Assembly (NCBI GenBank): GCA_002373205.1
Contig: DFJV01000142.1
Span: 53,314 to 66,809 of the forward strand
Length of the DNA: 13,496 nt
Direction of reading: 5' to 3'
DNA from: Treponema sp. UBA3662
GTDB taxonomy: Bacteria; Spirochaetota; Spirochaetia; Treponematales; Treponemataceae
The notes beneath the pieces are model-generated. The model was not told the DNA's origin. It ran no database searches and worked only from the letters and a program-made list of their open reading frames with translations. This document shows positions 1 to 7,855 of this stretch, one piece after another; the first letter of the stretch is position 1; every line of letters starts with the position of its first letter. A program made the position numbers and the translations under genes.

Positions 1-1
1 A

Positions 2-25
2 ATGTCCGATAAAATGTCCGATAAA
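2..25 (+). repeat. Tandem 12-bp repeat coding for MSDK-MSDK
   Basis: ATGTCCGATAAA occurs twice without a gap (2-13 and 14-25) and encodes MSDKMSDK in frame. The array runs to the window edge, so more copies may lie to the left. In-frame 12-bp units change linker length without changing frame, so copy number could vary by slippage. Confidence 0.75.
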
Positions 26-229
26 GACAAATCCCGTTTGTCCATAGTGCTTGCCTATTTGCAAAGTTCAAAAAACATTTCCAGCAGTAAAGCGGCAGAA
101 TTGCTGAATGTTGAAATAAAGACCGCAAACAGACTTCTTGTAAAGGCTGTGGAACTGGGAATACTGAATGCAAGTGGCATTAACAAAACTCGGACTTATT
201 CAATGAAGTTGCAGGGAGCTGCGGAATGA
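2..229 (+). CDS. C-terminal winged-helix part of an ATP-binding accessory protein of the hsd operon (partial)
   Basis: Only the last 75 codons are visible; the frame is open at the left edge, and neither in-frame ATG (2 or 14) has a Shine-Dalgarno sequence that can be seen, so this is probably the 3' end of a longer gene. After a lysine/serine/aspartate-rich linker (MSDK twice), the residues from about 10 to 70 form a winged helix-turn-helix: a helix (RLSIVLAYLQ), a recognition-type segment (SSSKAAELLNVEIKTANRLL) and a wing (GILNASGINKTRTYSM). This kind of tail, behind a short charged repeat linker, is typical of AlbA_2/AAA_4 'ATP-binding' proteins often encoded inside type I restriction operons. 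The stop overlaps the hsdS start (ATGA), so the two are translationally coupled. The N-terminal ATPase identity is inferred from context; a small stand-alone DNA-binding protein is the alternative. Confidence 0.6.
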   Translation: MSDKMSDKDKSRLSIVLAYLQSSKNISSSKAAELLNVEIKTANRLLVKAVELGILNASGINKTRTYSMKLQGAAE

Positions 230-1317
230 AAAAATTTTTTGCAGAAGTTCTTGAAATAAAAAATGGTCGCAATCAAAAAGCTGTTGAAAATCCAGATGGT
301 CTTTATCCAATTTATGGTAGTGGTGGTATTATGGGGAGAGCAGATGATTATATCTGCAATGCAGGTACAGTTATTGTTGGCAGAAAAGGGACAATAAATA
401 ATCCTATATTTGTAAATGAACCATTTTGGAATGTTGATACAGCCTTTGGTCTTGAAGCAAACAAAGATGTTCTTTATCCAAAATATCTTTTTTATTTTTG
501 TAAGAATTTTGATTTTGAATCCCTAAATACTACAGTTACAATACCAAGTCTTACTAAGAATAACCTTCTCAAGATTCAAATGCCAATTGTTTCTCTTTCC
601 GAACAACAAAAAATCTCCGCAGAACTCGACACCATCCAATCTGCAATCGATAACAAAAAACAGCAGCTTGCTTTGCTTGATGAAGCTGTCAAATCCGAAT
701 TTGTCGAGATGTTTGGAGAGAATCCTGTTGAAAGCGGAAAATGGAAAATTACAACTCTTGGTAAGATTGCTGAAATTGGTTCTAGTAAGCGTATATTTGC
801 ATCAGAATATGTTACTTCAGGAATTCCATTTTATCGCAGTAAAGAAATAATCGAATTAAGTAAAAACTTAAAACCTTCTGTTGAGTTATTTATATCAAAG
901 GAACGTTATGAAGAAATAAAAAATAAAAATGGTGTTCCAGAAATTGGTGATATTCTTATGACTGCAGTAGGAACTATTGGCAAATTTTGGGAAGTAAATA
1001 CAGATAAGCCATTTTATTATAAAGATGGAAATTTAGTTTATATTAGATGTAAGATTTTTAATTCAACTTTCTTTAGATATATTCTTGAAAGTCTGATTGA
1101 AGCTTTTAAACAACAAAATCTTGTTGGAAGCGCATATTCTGCTTTAACAATTGATAGATTAAAGCAAATGGCTGTACCTATGATTGAATTAGATCTACAA
1201 AACAAATTTGCCGCCTTCGTCCAACAAATCGACAAATTGAAATTTGTAGTAAAAAAGCAGATTGCAGACTTACAGGAACTTTTTGACAGCAAAATGCAGG
1301 AATATTTTGGAGAGTAA
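226..1317 (+). CDS. hsdS: Type I restriction-modification specificity subunit HsdS
   Basis: The DNA-recognition subunit of a type I R-M complex; it would pair with HsdM for methylation and with HsdM plus HsdR for cleavage. The 363 residues show the two-half layout: TRD1 (about 1-126), a helical conserved spacer (127-165), TRD2 (166-324) and a second helical block (325-363). The two helical blocks are the same length (39 residues) and align without gaps with 14 identities, both ending in F-G-E, as expected for HsdS coiled-coil spacers. The LSEQQKI motif is typical of TRD ends. It is somewhat shorter than the usual 400-450 residues because the TRDs are compact. The start overlaps the preceding stop (ATGA) and has GGGAG 7 nt upstream. 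The helical block at 595-700 is richer in C than the AT-rich TRD segments, which hints that TRDs have been exchanged. The sequence recognised cannot be deduced. Confidence 0.93.
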   Translation: MKKFFAEVLEIKNGRNQKAVENPDGLYPIYGSGGIMGRADDYICNAGTVIVGRKGTINNPIFVNEPFWNVDTAFGLEANKDVLYPKYLFYFCKNFDFESLNTTVTIPSLTKNNLLKIQMPIVSLSEQQKISAELDTIQSAIDNKKQQLALLDEAVKSEFVEMFGENPVESGKWKITTLGKIAEIGSSKRIFASEYVTSGIPFYRSKEIIELSKNLKPSVELFISKERYEEIKNKNGVPEIGDILMTAVGTIGKFWEVNTDKPFYYKDGNLVYIRCKIFNSTFFRYILESLIEAFKQQNLVGSAYSALTIDRLKQMAVPMIELDLQNKFAAFVQQIDKLKFVVKKQIADLQELFDSKMQEYFGE

Positions 1318-1322
1318 TCAAT

Positions 1323-2771
1323 ATGAATGATATTCAAAGTCTTTCTGAAATAGATATTCTCAACCGCAAGGAATTTATTGATAAAATTATTTCAACTGTT
1401 GAATACCATTCAAAGAATAATCTAAAGACATCCTTTTCAATTCAGGGAGGATGGGGATGTGGTAAATCGTGGATATTAGATAGAGTTTTTGAAAATCTAT
1501 ATGACATTCAAGATGAACAGATTGCTGGTGGTCGTTATTGTGTTTTCAGATACAATGCATGGAAATACGACTATTATGATGAGCCGCTGGTTTCTTTACT
1601 AATCAGTCTGAAAGAACAGTTAGATTCTGAAAACTCAATTATCTTTAAAACTCCAGAAGCTCAGAAAAATTATCAAGCTGTAAAACTAATGATAAAGGAA
1701 AAACTGCTAGATAATTTGGATGTTATTCAGAAAAATCCTTTATTTTCGATTATTGATTCTCACACTTTTCATATCCCAAGGCTTGTTTGCTTCGGTGCAT
1801 CTGTTAAAAAAGAATTTGAAAAGTATAAAGACAAGGTAAAAGAAGAAATCAGGCAATATGATCCTCATTATGATTTGAATCAGCTGATGAATTCGATGAT
1901 AAAAGGCTTGAATAATATTTCTTCAGAAAAAACAGTTGTTGTCATTGTAGATGAACTGGACCGCTGCTTACCAGAACACGCTATAAAAGTTTTGGAACGA
2001 ATGCATCATATCAGCCAGAATGTGAACAATATTCAGTTTATTTATGGAATTGATAAGACTCAAATTGAGAATAATGTAGTACAGATTTTTCTTTCCAATA
2101 ATTCTAATGTTAAAATACAAAAAGAAAGAATTAAACAATATCTTTCAAAGTTTATTACATTTGGTCTACATGTTCCAAAAACAAAATATACTGATGCGAT
2201 TGAAAGGAAATATCCAGACCTATTTGAGACTTTTACTCAGGTAAATGTATGCAATTTTAATCTAATTGAAAACATACAATTAATCTCGTCTGCTGTAACT
2301 CCTAGAATTCTTGAGCAGGCAATAAGTAAAATTGTTTTAACAAATGGTATCTTAAATCAAAGTAATTCAAAACTTGATAATTCTATTCTTATTTTTGAAT
2401 TATTTTTTGCAGTCCTGTCAGAAGATGGAAAAGTTTTGGCTGGGCGTTATTTTAAGAATGATTATAATAATCAGTCTCTAGAATTACGAAATCTAGACAA
2501 TGATATTTTTAATGATATTTATAACCAATTAATTTCACCAAATCCTGTTATGTATGGCCATATTCAAAGAGCAAAAGATGATTATCCATTATGGACGGAC
2601 TTTGATAATGGAAGTAAAGCAATTTTTCCGTCTGCAATGGTTTTCTATTTCGAAAAAATCATGCAATTAAAAAATTTTTATTTTGATGATAAAGAAATAC
2701 AAAAAGAAATGGAAAACAATGTTGAATATCTAAAACAGTTTATTTCATATTATGTATCTTTAGATATGTAA
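1323..2771 (+). CDS. KAP-family P-loop NTPase embedded in the hsd operon
   Basis: A 482-residue STAND-like NTPase. Walker A is GGWGCGKS (42-49), close to the N terminus; Walker B with the KAP signature is VIVDELDRC (207-215), preceded by a hydrophobic strand. The segment after it (HHISQNVNNIQFIYGIDKTQIE) is the expected sensor-strand region. KAP proteins usually carry transmembrane helices between Walker A and B; here that stretch (about 60-200) is mostly charged and I see no convincing membrane helix, so the protein is probably soluble. The C-terminal 200 residues are not recognisable. The start is 5 nt after the hsdS stop with GGAGAG 8 nt upstream, so it is co-translated with hsdS. The family includes F-plasmid PifA, which excludes phage T7. 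A role as an accessory or back-up effector of the R-M system is inference from position. Confidence 0.85.
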   Translation: MNDIQSLSEIDILNRKEFIDKIISTVEYHSKNNLKTSFSIQGGWGCGKSWILDRVFENLYDIQDEQIAGGRYCVFRYNAWKYDYYDEPLVSLLISLKEQLDSENSIIFKTPEAQKNYQAVKLMIKEKLLDNLDVIQKNPLFSIIDSHTFHIPRLVCFGASVKKEFEKYKDKVKEEIRQYDPHYDLNQLMNSMIKGLNNISSEKTVVVIVDELDRCLPEHAIKVLERMHHISQNVNNIQFIYGIDKTQIENNVVQIFLSNNSNVKIQKERIKQYLSKFITFGLHVPKTKYTDAIERKYPDLFETFTQVNVCNFNLIENIQLISSAVTPRILEQAISKIVLTNGILNQSNSKLDNSILIFELFFAVLSEDGKVLAGRYFKNDYNNQSLELRNLDNDIFNDIYNQLISPNPVMYGHIQRAKDDYPLWTDFDNGSKAIFPSAMVFYFEKIMQLKNFYFDDKEIQKEMENNVEYLKQFISYYVSLDM

Positions 2772-2784
2772 TTCCAGAAGTCTG

Positions 2785-2793
2785 TGGTATAAT
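2785..2793 (+). promoter_or_regulatory. Possible internal extended -10 promoter before hsdR
   Basis: TGGTATAAT is a perfect extended -10 (TGn-TATAAT) in the 40-bp gap between the KAP gene and hsdR. No good -35 is seen. Transcription would begin near 2800, just at the hsdR ribosome-binding site GGAG (2800-2803), so the leader would be very short. AT-rich sequence makes chance matches common. Confidence 0.3.
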
Positions 2794-2811
2794 TATTATG
2801 GAGTAGAAATT

Positions 2812-5800
2812 ATGAACTTTGATTACCTGAAATCAAATGCAAAACTAAGTGAACTTTATACACTCTGTAATGAAACTGAATTGTTTGCAGCTAATTTTCC
2901 AACCCCTTCGGCTCGCTCTGCCCGCAATGCGTTGGAATGGGTAGTCAAACTTTTTTATCTGACTAAAAAAGGTAAATATTCAGAAACTTCAACTTTATTT
3001 GATTTAGTAAACTCCGCTGATTTTACTTCGTATATTGATGAGCCATTATTAAGCGCAATTCATTTAATCCGTATGGTTGGAAACAGTGCCAGCCACGCGA
3101 AAGTTATATCCAAAAATGAATCATTAAAGGTGCTGGAAGCCCTTCACAATGTTGTGGGTGAAATATTAAAGTTCCTTGGAGTAATTGATTCTTATCCCGT
3201 CTTTGATAAAACTATAGTGCCTTATACAGCACCTGTTCCTCCAAAACCTGTTGAGGTTGATACAACTGGAGCTCCTAAGAAAAAATATAAAGTTGTAATT
3301 GTTAAGAAAGATTTTGAAGGTTACAAGAAGAAAATAGACATTTCTGCAAAGATGTCTTCATCAATTGATTTTTCTGAAGCTGAAACAAGAAAAATCTTTA
3401 TTGATGCTGCATTACGTGAAGCTGGTTGGACAGTTTGTCAGACTAAAGGACTTGTAAAAGCCGGAACTGCAAGTATTGAGATTCCTGTAAAAGGGATGCC
3501 TTCAAGCAGTGGAGAAGGCTTTGTGGATTATGTTCTTTTTGATGATGATAATAAACCACTTGCAGTTATTGAAGCAAAACGTACATCAAAAGATGTAGAT
3601 GCCGGAAGTGTTCAGGCACGTCTTTATGCAGATTGTCTGGAGAAAACATATAATGTCCGTCCTGTAATTTTTTATACCAATGGCTATCAGATTTATATGG
3701 TGGATGGCGGATATCCTGCAAGAAGAGTTTTTGGATATTATTCTAAAGAAGAGTTACATTCGCTTATCGTAAAGAGAAAACTTGATAAGATTACAGATAA
3801 TCGTGTAGACACTAATATTTCTGACCGCCCGTTTATTCAGATGGCTTGTACTACTGTATGTGATGCTTATTCTGCAAAACGCCGTAGTGCCTTAAATGTA
3901 ATGGCTACAGGAACTGGTAAGACTCGTTTTGCAATTTCTCTTGTTGATATCTTAATGCGCAATGACTGGATTGAACATGTTTTATTTTTGGCAGACCGAA
4001 AGGAACTTGTAAGCCAGGCATTCAAAGCATTTGAAAAACATTTGCCGGATTCTTCTCGTTGTGCAATCTATTCAGGTTCCCCAACAGAGCTTGATTTGAA
4101 TGCACGTATTGTTGTTTCAACTTATCCAAGTATTTTAAATCTTATTGATGCTGATGAAAGAAAATTCGGTGTTGGCCATTTTGATTTAATTATTGTAGAT
4201 GAGTGTCACCGCTCTGTTTATAACAAATACCTTGCAATCTTAAGATATTTCGATTCGCTGGTTCTGGGATTAACCGCCACGCCAAAAGACCAGGTGGATG
4301 CAGATACTTATACTCTGTTCGGTGTAGATAAAAACAAACCGACTTACGAATATGACTATGAAACTGCCGTAAGAGAAGGATTCCTTGTAGATTATACGGT
4401 CATTGATAAAACAACAAAGCTTTTAAAAAGAGGTTTAAAATACTCAGAGTTATCTGAAGAAGAAAAAGAAGATTACGAAGAAGAATTTACAGAAGACGGT
4501 GTCTTGCCTCCAGAAATTCCGCATGATGAATTCTACAAGAACATAATCAATCTTCAGACAATAGATCTTGTAATCAATACTCTTATGACACAAGGGCTAA
4601 GAACTAAAGGTGGCGAAGAACTAGGAAAAACAATCTTGTTTGCTGTAGATCATCCCCATGCTCAGGTTATCGTTGACAGATTCAAATATCTATACCCAGA
4701 AAAGGGAGACAGCTATTGCCAGCTAATTGACTATTCTGTTAATTATGCAAGCACCATTATTGATGATTTTAAGGTTCCGAACAAAGAACCTGTAATTGCT
4801 GTTAGTGTTGATATGCTCGATACAGGAGTTGATGTTCCTGAAGTGTTAAATCTTGTTTTCTTTAAGAGAGTACGTTCTCCAATTAAGTTCTGGCAGATGA
4901 TAGGTCGCGGAACTCGTATTTGTAAAAACCTTGAAGTATTCTCCCCAGATGCTTCTACTTTTGGAAAACACGAACAAAGTAAACCATCAGATCCTGTTGA
5001 ATGCAAAGATTATGATGAAAAGCAAGGCTTCTTTATTTTTGATTTCTGCGACAATTTTTCATTCTTTAGCATGAACCCTAAGGGAGTTATTCCAAAGCAT
5101 ACACTTTCAATTACAGAGCGAATCTTTAATCTTAAACTTGATATGGTTGCAGCCCTTCAAGGAATTGAACATCAGGAAAATCCAGATCATAAAAAGTATT
5201 ATGACAAATGGCGTAAAGAACTATGGACTTGTGTAAAAGGCTTGAATCGTCATCTTGTAAATGTAAACTGGGAAATTGCTTATGTTGATAAATACTCAAA
5301 TGAAACTGAGTGGTATGATTTGCATAAATTGAAGGTTGCTCAGATAAAATCTCAGATTACATATTTGGTTGAAAGTGAAGCAGATGATATATATGCAAAA
5401 ACCTTTGATGCCTGGTTATTCAACATGGAACTTACCGAAATCATTGGTGAAAAGGATTATAACAAAGCTGTTGAGAAAGTAACAACTGTATGTTATCAGC
5501 TCCTGGAAAAAGCTCAGATTCCTCAGATCGCAGCAAAGACTGAGAGCTTAAAGAAAATTATTTCTACCGAGTTCTGGCAGGAAAGAAGCCTAGATAAACT
5601 TGAGTTTGTCAGAACAGAAGTTCGTGATTTGATGAAATTCCTGGTTGAAATCAAACCACCTATCAAAGTTACTAATTTTGAAGATGAACTTGTTGATAAG
5701 GATAAGACTGGTACCCATGTAACTCCAAGCATTAAGAGTTACAAACAGAGAGTATTGGATTACCTTGCTGAAAACAATGATTCTGCTGTTATCTGGAAAA

Positions 5801-6183
5801 TCAAAAATATCGTTCCAATTACAGAAAAGGATATTGATACTTTACAGCATATTCTATGTGAAGAACTTGGTTCTGAAGAAGAGTATGAAGAAATTGCAAA
5901 TGGTGCACCACTGCCTGTTTTTGTACGTAAGATTGTTGGACTTGATGTAGAAGCTGTAAATAAGATATTCAGTGAATATTTGTCAAAGTACAATTTTAAT
6001 TCTGCACAGGAAGAGTTCCTGCATCACATTGTGACCTATGTTTTACAAAATGGGGATATAGTTCCTGCGAATATTGTTTCAAATGCGCCATTTACAAATC
6101 TGGATTACACAGAAATCTTTGATGACAATGCAGATGCTGTATTTGAATTAATTGATGTTTTGCACGGAGCTATTGCCGCATAA
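2812..6183 (+). CDS. hsdR: Type I restriction endonuclease subunit HsdR, EcoEI-like
   Basis: The ATP-driven translocase and nuclease of the type I R-M complex, 1123 residues, a normal size. Order of domains: a DUF4145-like N-terminal helical domain (about 1-120, with the RSARNALEWVVK and GNSASHAK segments); a PD-(D/E)xK nuclease with D239 and E254-A-K256 (VDYVLF...AVIEAKR); SF2 helicase with motif I GTGKT (367-371), motif II DECH (463-466), motif III TAT (488-490) and motif VI QMIGRGTR (695-702); and a C-terminal EcoEI_R_C-type domain (about the last 150 residues, ending with a VPANIVSNAPF segment). All key residues are present, so it looks functional. The start has GGAG 8 nt upstream. It is the last large gene of the operon. 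Base composition is AT-rich like hsdS and the KAP gene. Confidence 0.95.
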   Translation: MNFDYLKSNAKLSELYTLCNETELFAANFPTPSARSARNALEWVVKLFYLTKKGKYSETSTLFDLVNSADFTSYIDEPLLSAIHLIRMVGNSASHAKVISKNESLKVLEALHNVVGEILKFLGVIDSYPVFDKTIVPYTAPVPPKPVEVDTTGAPKKKYKVVIVKKDFEGYKKKIDISAKMSSSIDFSEAETRKIFIDAALREAGWTVCQTKGLVKAGTASIEIPVKGMPSSSGEGFVDYVLFDDDNKPLAVIEAKRTSKDVDAGSVQARLYADCLEKTYNVRPVIFYTNGYQIYMVDGGYPARRVFGYYSKEELHSLIVKRKLDKITDNRVDTNISDRPFIQMACTTVCDAYSAKRRSALNVMATGTGKTRFAISLVDILMRNDWIEHVLFLADRKELVSQAFKAFEKHLPDSSRCAIYSGSPTELDLNARIVVSTYPSILNLIDADERKFGVGHFDLIIVDECHRSVYNKYLAILRYFDSLVLGLTATPKDQVDADTYTLFGVDKNKPTYEYDYETAVREGFLVDYTVIDKTTKLLKRGLKYSELSEEEKEDYEEEFTEDGVLPPEIPHDEFYKNIINLQTIDLVINTLMTQGLRTKGGEELGKTILFAVDHPHAQVIVDRFKYLYPEKGDSYCQLIDYSVNYASTIIDDFKVPNKEPVIAVSVDMLDTGVDVPEVLNLVFFKRVRSPIKFWQMIGRGTRICKNLEVFSPDASTFGKHEQSKPSDPVECKDYDEKQGFFIFDFCDNFSFFSMNPKGVIPKHTLSITERIFNLKLDMVAALQGIEHQENPDHKKYYDKWRKELWTCVKGLNRHLVNVNWEIAYVDKYSNETEWYDLHKLKVAQIKSQITYLVESEADDIYAKTFDAWLFNMELTEIIGEKDYNKAVEKVTTVCYQLLEKAQIPQIAAKTESLKKIISTEFWQERSLDKLEFVRTEVRDLMKFLVEIKPPIKVTNFEDELVDKDKTGTHVTPSIKSYKQRVLDYLAENNDSAVIWKIKNIVPITEKDIDTLQHILCEELGSEEEYEEIANGAPLPVFVRKIVGLDVEAVNKIFSEYLSKYNFNSAQEEFLHHIVTYVLQNGDIVPANIVSNAPFTNLDYTEIFDDNADAVFELIDVLHGAIAA

Positions 6184-6192
6184 GGAGAATTT

Positions 6193-6219
6193 ATGGCTGA
6201 ATCTGCCTATAAGGATTAA
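6193..6219 (+). other. Eight-codon ORF with strong RBS after hsdR (possible gene remnant)
   Basis: Starting 9 bases after the hsdR stop, AAGGAG (6182-6187) lies 5 nt before an ATG that reads MAESAYKD and then TAA. The ribosome-binding site is as good as any in the operon, yet the frame closes at once. It may be the intact start of a lost downstream operon gene, or chance. A perfect 10-bp palindrome TGTTATAACA (6231-6240) follows, then the GC-rich hairpin cluster at the end of the AT-rich block. Confidence 0.35.
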
Positions 6220-6250
6220 AAAGAAGTCAATGTTATAACAATGAATTAAA

Positions 6251-6345
6251 GCGGGCGTTGCGGGCGGCGTTTGAGCCCGCAGAAGGGGTAGCGGAAGACA
6301 CCGCAGCGAAGCGAGGAGGCTGGAGCGAGGGGAAGGCTTTCCCCC
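6251..6345. repeat. GC-rich hairpin cluster (intergenic repeat) at the edge of the hsd block
   Basis: A GC-rich stretch in an AT-rich gap. It contains GCGGGC twice as a direct repeat (6251-6256, 6260-6265), with GCCCGC (6275-6280) able to pair with either; then GCGG/CCGC (6291-6294 with 6301-6304), and GGGGAA/TTCCCC (6329-6334 with 6339-6344). Only two T's follow the last stem, so it is a poor intrinsic terminator, although it could still end or protect the hsd transcript. The style resembles dispersed intergenic palindromic repeats of treponemes; genome copy number cannot be seen here. The rest of the 6184-6389 gap holds the mini-ORF and nothing else I can support. Confidence 0.55.
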
Positions 6346-6389
6346 TTGTAAAATTTGAAGGGTGAGTTTGCGGAGTTTTTATTTAAAAA

Positions 6390-6418
6390 TTGCGAATTTC
6401 CTGTTTATACGTTATAAT
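6390..6418 (+). promoter_or_regulatory. Promoter of the LuxR-family gene (leaderless layout)
   Basis: TTGCGA (6390-6395), 17-bp spacer, TATAAT (6413-6418). The standard +1 position falls on the A of the ATG at 6425. Upstream AT-rich tracts (6376-6390) could act as an UP element. There is no Shine-Dalgarno sequence between the -10 and the ATG. Confidence 0.65.
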
Positions 6419-6424
6419 TGAATC

Positions 6425-7834
6425 ATGCTTAGTGCGGCCGAACTTAGCCAAAAGCTAGTCAATTTTTCATACAATTATTTTCTTATAGACATGAGGCACG
6501 ACAGGGAATCTTTCTATGCCCTTACGGAAAAGGACTTTGAAGAAAATCCTGTTTCTGTTTGCGGCGTGGTGCTGAACCTTTTTATGGACGGGGAGCTAGA
6601 GCAGGCAGACCGGGTAATTGATTCCCTTCCCCAAAACCAATACTTTGACTTTATTAGGCTTGGGATTGCGCTTGTTCATCCAAAGATTACCTTTAAGGAA
6701 TTTATTGGCCACATTGAATACCTAAAGAAAAACAACCTTCAAATGCCAAACGTAGTTCTTACTGCCGGGCGGCCAAGTGTCCTTAACGGGTTTAACGACT
6801 TTACCCGCATTGGCCCCCTTTTGCAGAAGTACAGGCAACTTTTTATAGACGACCTTTCATGCCTTTACGAAAAGTCCACCTGCCCCGCAATTTACAACCT
6901 CTGCCTTGCGGAATATTTTTACCAGCTGGACAAGCCCTTTGATGCGGAAGTTCTTGTAAGCAAGACCATAAAGGAATTCGACAAGGATTCAGAAAGAAGG
7001 CTTTTGTTTGCGGCCCTTTACCTTCAGGCAAAAATCCTTATCGCATACGGAAAGACGGTTGAAAGCGAAAGCTACATTAAGAACATACGCAGATATGTAA
7101 AAAAGACCGGGGAAGCAGAATTTTCCTACAACATAGACTCTGCACAAGTAATGACTTCTTTTTACGAGGGTAACTATGCCCTGATGAACCACTGGATAAA
7201 GAAATCCGCCCCTGATGAATATGCAGACTTTAACATGCTGGATTTGTACCGCTACATGGTAAAAGTCCGCTGCTACATAATCAAGAAGAACTACTCCGCC
7301 GCAGTTGCCCTTCTGGAAAAGCTAAGGCCTCTCTTAACAGCCGGCAAAAGGCACATGGATCTTTGCGAGCTTGATTTGCTTCTTGCAATAACACTTTACC
7401 GCGCAGAAAAAAAGGAGCTTGCATTTGACGCTTTTGAAAGGGCGCTAAAGATTGCAAAAAGAAGAAAGTACTACAGGCTTATTGGTGACGAAGGGCCAGC
7501 CGTTCTTCCGCTTTTAATTGAATTCATAAAGCAAGAGGGCAAGTCTGGGTTTAGCACGGACTTTTTGCTCATGCTTTTGGATATTGCCCGAAGCATGGCT
7601 GCAAACCACCCGCTCTATCTTATGGAGGAGCTAAAATACCTAACGCCCTTTAGCCAGAAGGAGATTGAAATCCTAAAGCTTATTGAGCAGGGAAAATCCC
7701 GCAGTCAGATTGCAGATTGCTTTTTTATAAGCGAAAACACCGTAAAATACCACGCAAAGAACATATTCTCAAAACTGGGAGCCACATCCGTAACACAGGC
7801 AGTGTGGCTTGCAAGGGTTCTGGGAATCATTTAG
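6425..7834 (+). CDS. LuxR-family transcriptional regulator with MalT-like TPR region
   Basis: A 469-residue DNA-binding regulator. The C-terminal 64 residues (406-469) are a LuxR/GerE helix-turn-helix (FSQKEIEILKLIEQGKS, then ISENTVKYHAKNIFSKLG). The preceding 300 residues are helical and TPR-like, with a MalT-type tail (AFERALKIAKRR, then RLIGDEGPAVLPLL). There is no N-terminal P-loop ATPase and no receiver domain, so it is neither a full MalT nor a response regulator; the helical part probably senses a ligand or partner. The first ATG is preferred because the promoter places +1 on it; the next ATGs (M22, M53) have no ribosome-binding site. It is monocistronic and convergent with the TPR gene (21 bp between stops). 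Its targets are unknown; its G+C is higher than that of the hsd block, so it belongs to the host backbone. Confidence 0.88.
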   Translation: MLSAAELSQKLVNFSYNYFLIDMRHDRESFYALTEKDFEENPVSVCGVVLNLFMDGELEQADRVIDSLPQNQYFDFIRLGIALVHPKITFKEFIGHIEYLKKNNLQMPNVVLTAGRPSVLNGFNDFTRIGPLLQKYRQLFIDDLSCLYEKSTCPAIYNLCLAEYFYQLDKPFDAEVLVSKTIKEFDKDSERRLLFAALYLQAKILIAYGKTVESESYIKNIRRYVKKTGEAEFSYNIDSAQVMTSFYEGNYALMNHWIKKSAPDEYADFNMLDLYRYMVKVRCYIIKKNYSAAVALLEKLRPLLTAGKRHMDLCELDLLLAITLYRAEKKELAFDAFERALKIAKRRKYYRLIGDEGPAVLPLLIEFIKQEGKSGFSTDFLLMLLDIARSMAANHPLYLMEELKYLTPFSQKEIEILKLIEQGKSRSQIADCFFISENTVKYHAKNIFSKLGATSVTQAVWLARVLGII

Positions 7835-7836
7835 TT

Positions 7837-7854
7837 AAAAAAGGCAAAAGCCCT
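7837..7854 (-). terminator. Short intrinsic terminator of the PilZ-TPR operon
   Basis: On the - strand AGGGC, a TTTT loop and GCCTT form a 5-bp stem (one G-T pair), followed by more T's (six T's from 7842 to 7837). It lies just after the TPR stop, in the 21-bp gap between convergent genes. The stem is weak; on the + strand there is no T run. Confidence 0.45.
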
Positions 7855-7855
7855 G

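Noticed and set aside
6329..6349. Strong intrinsic terminator for the hsd operon
   Set aside because: The stem GGGGAA/TTCCCC is followed by CTTGTAAAA, without a T run, so it was kept only as part of the repeat cluster.
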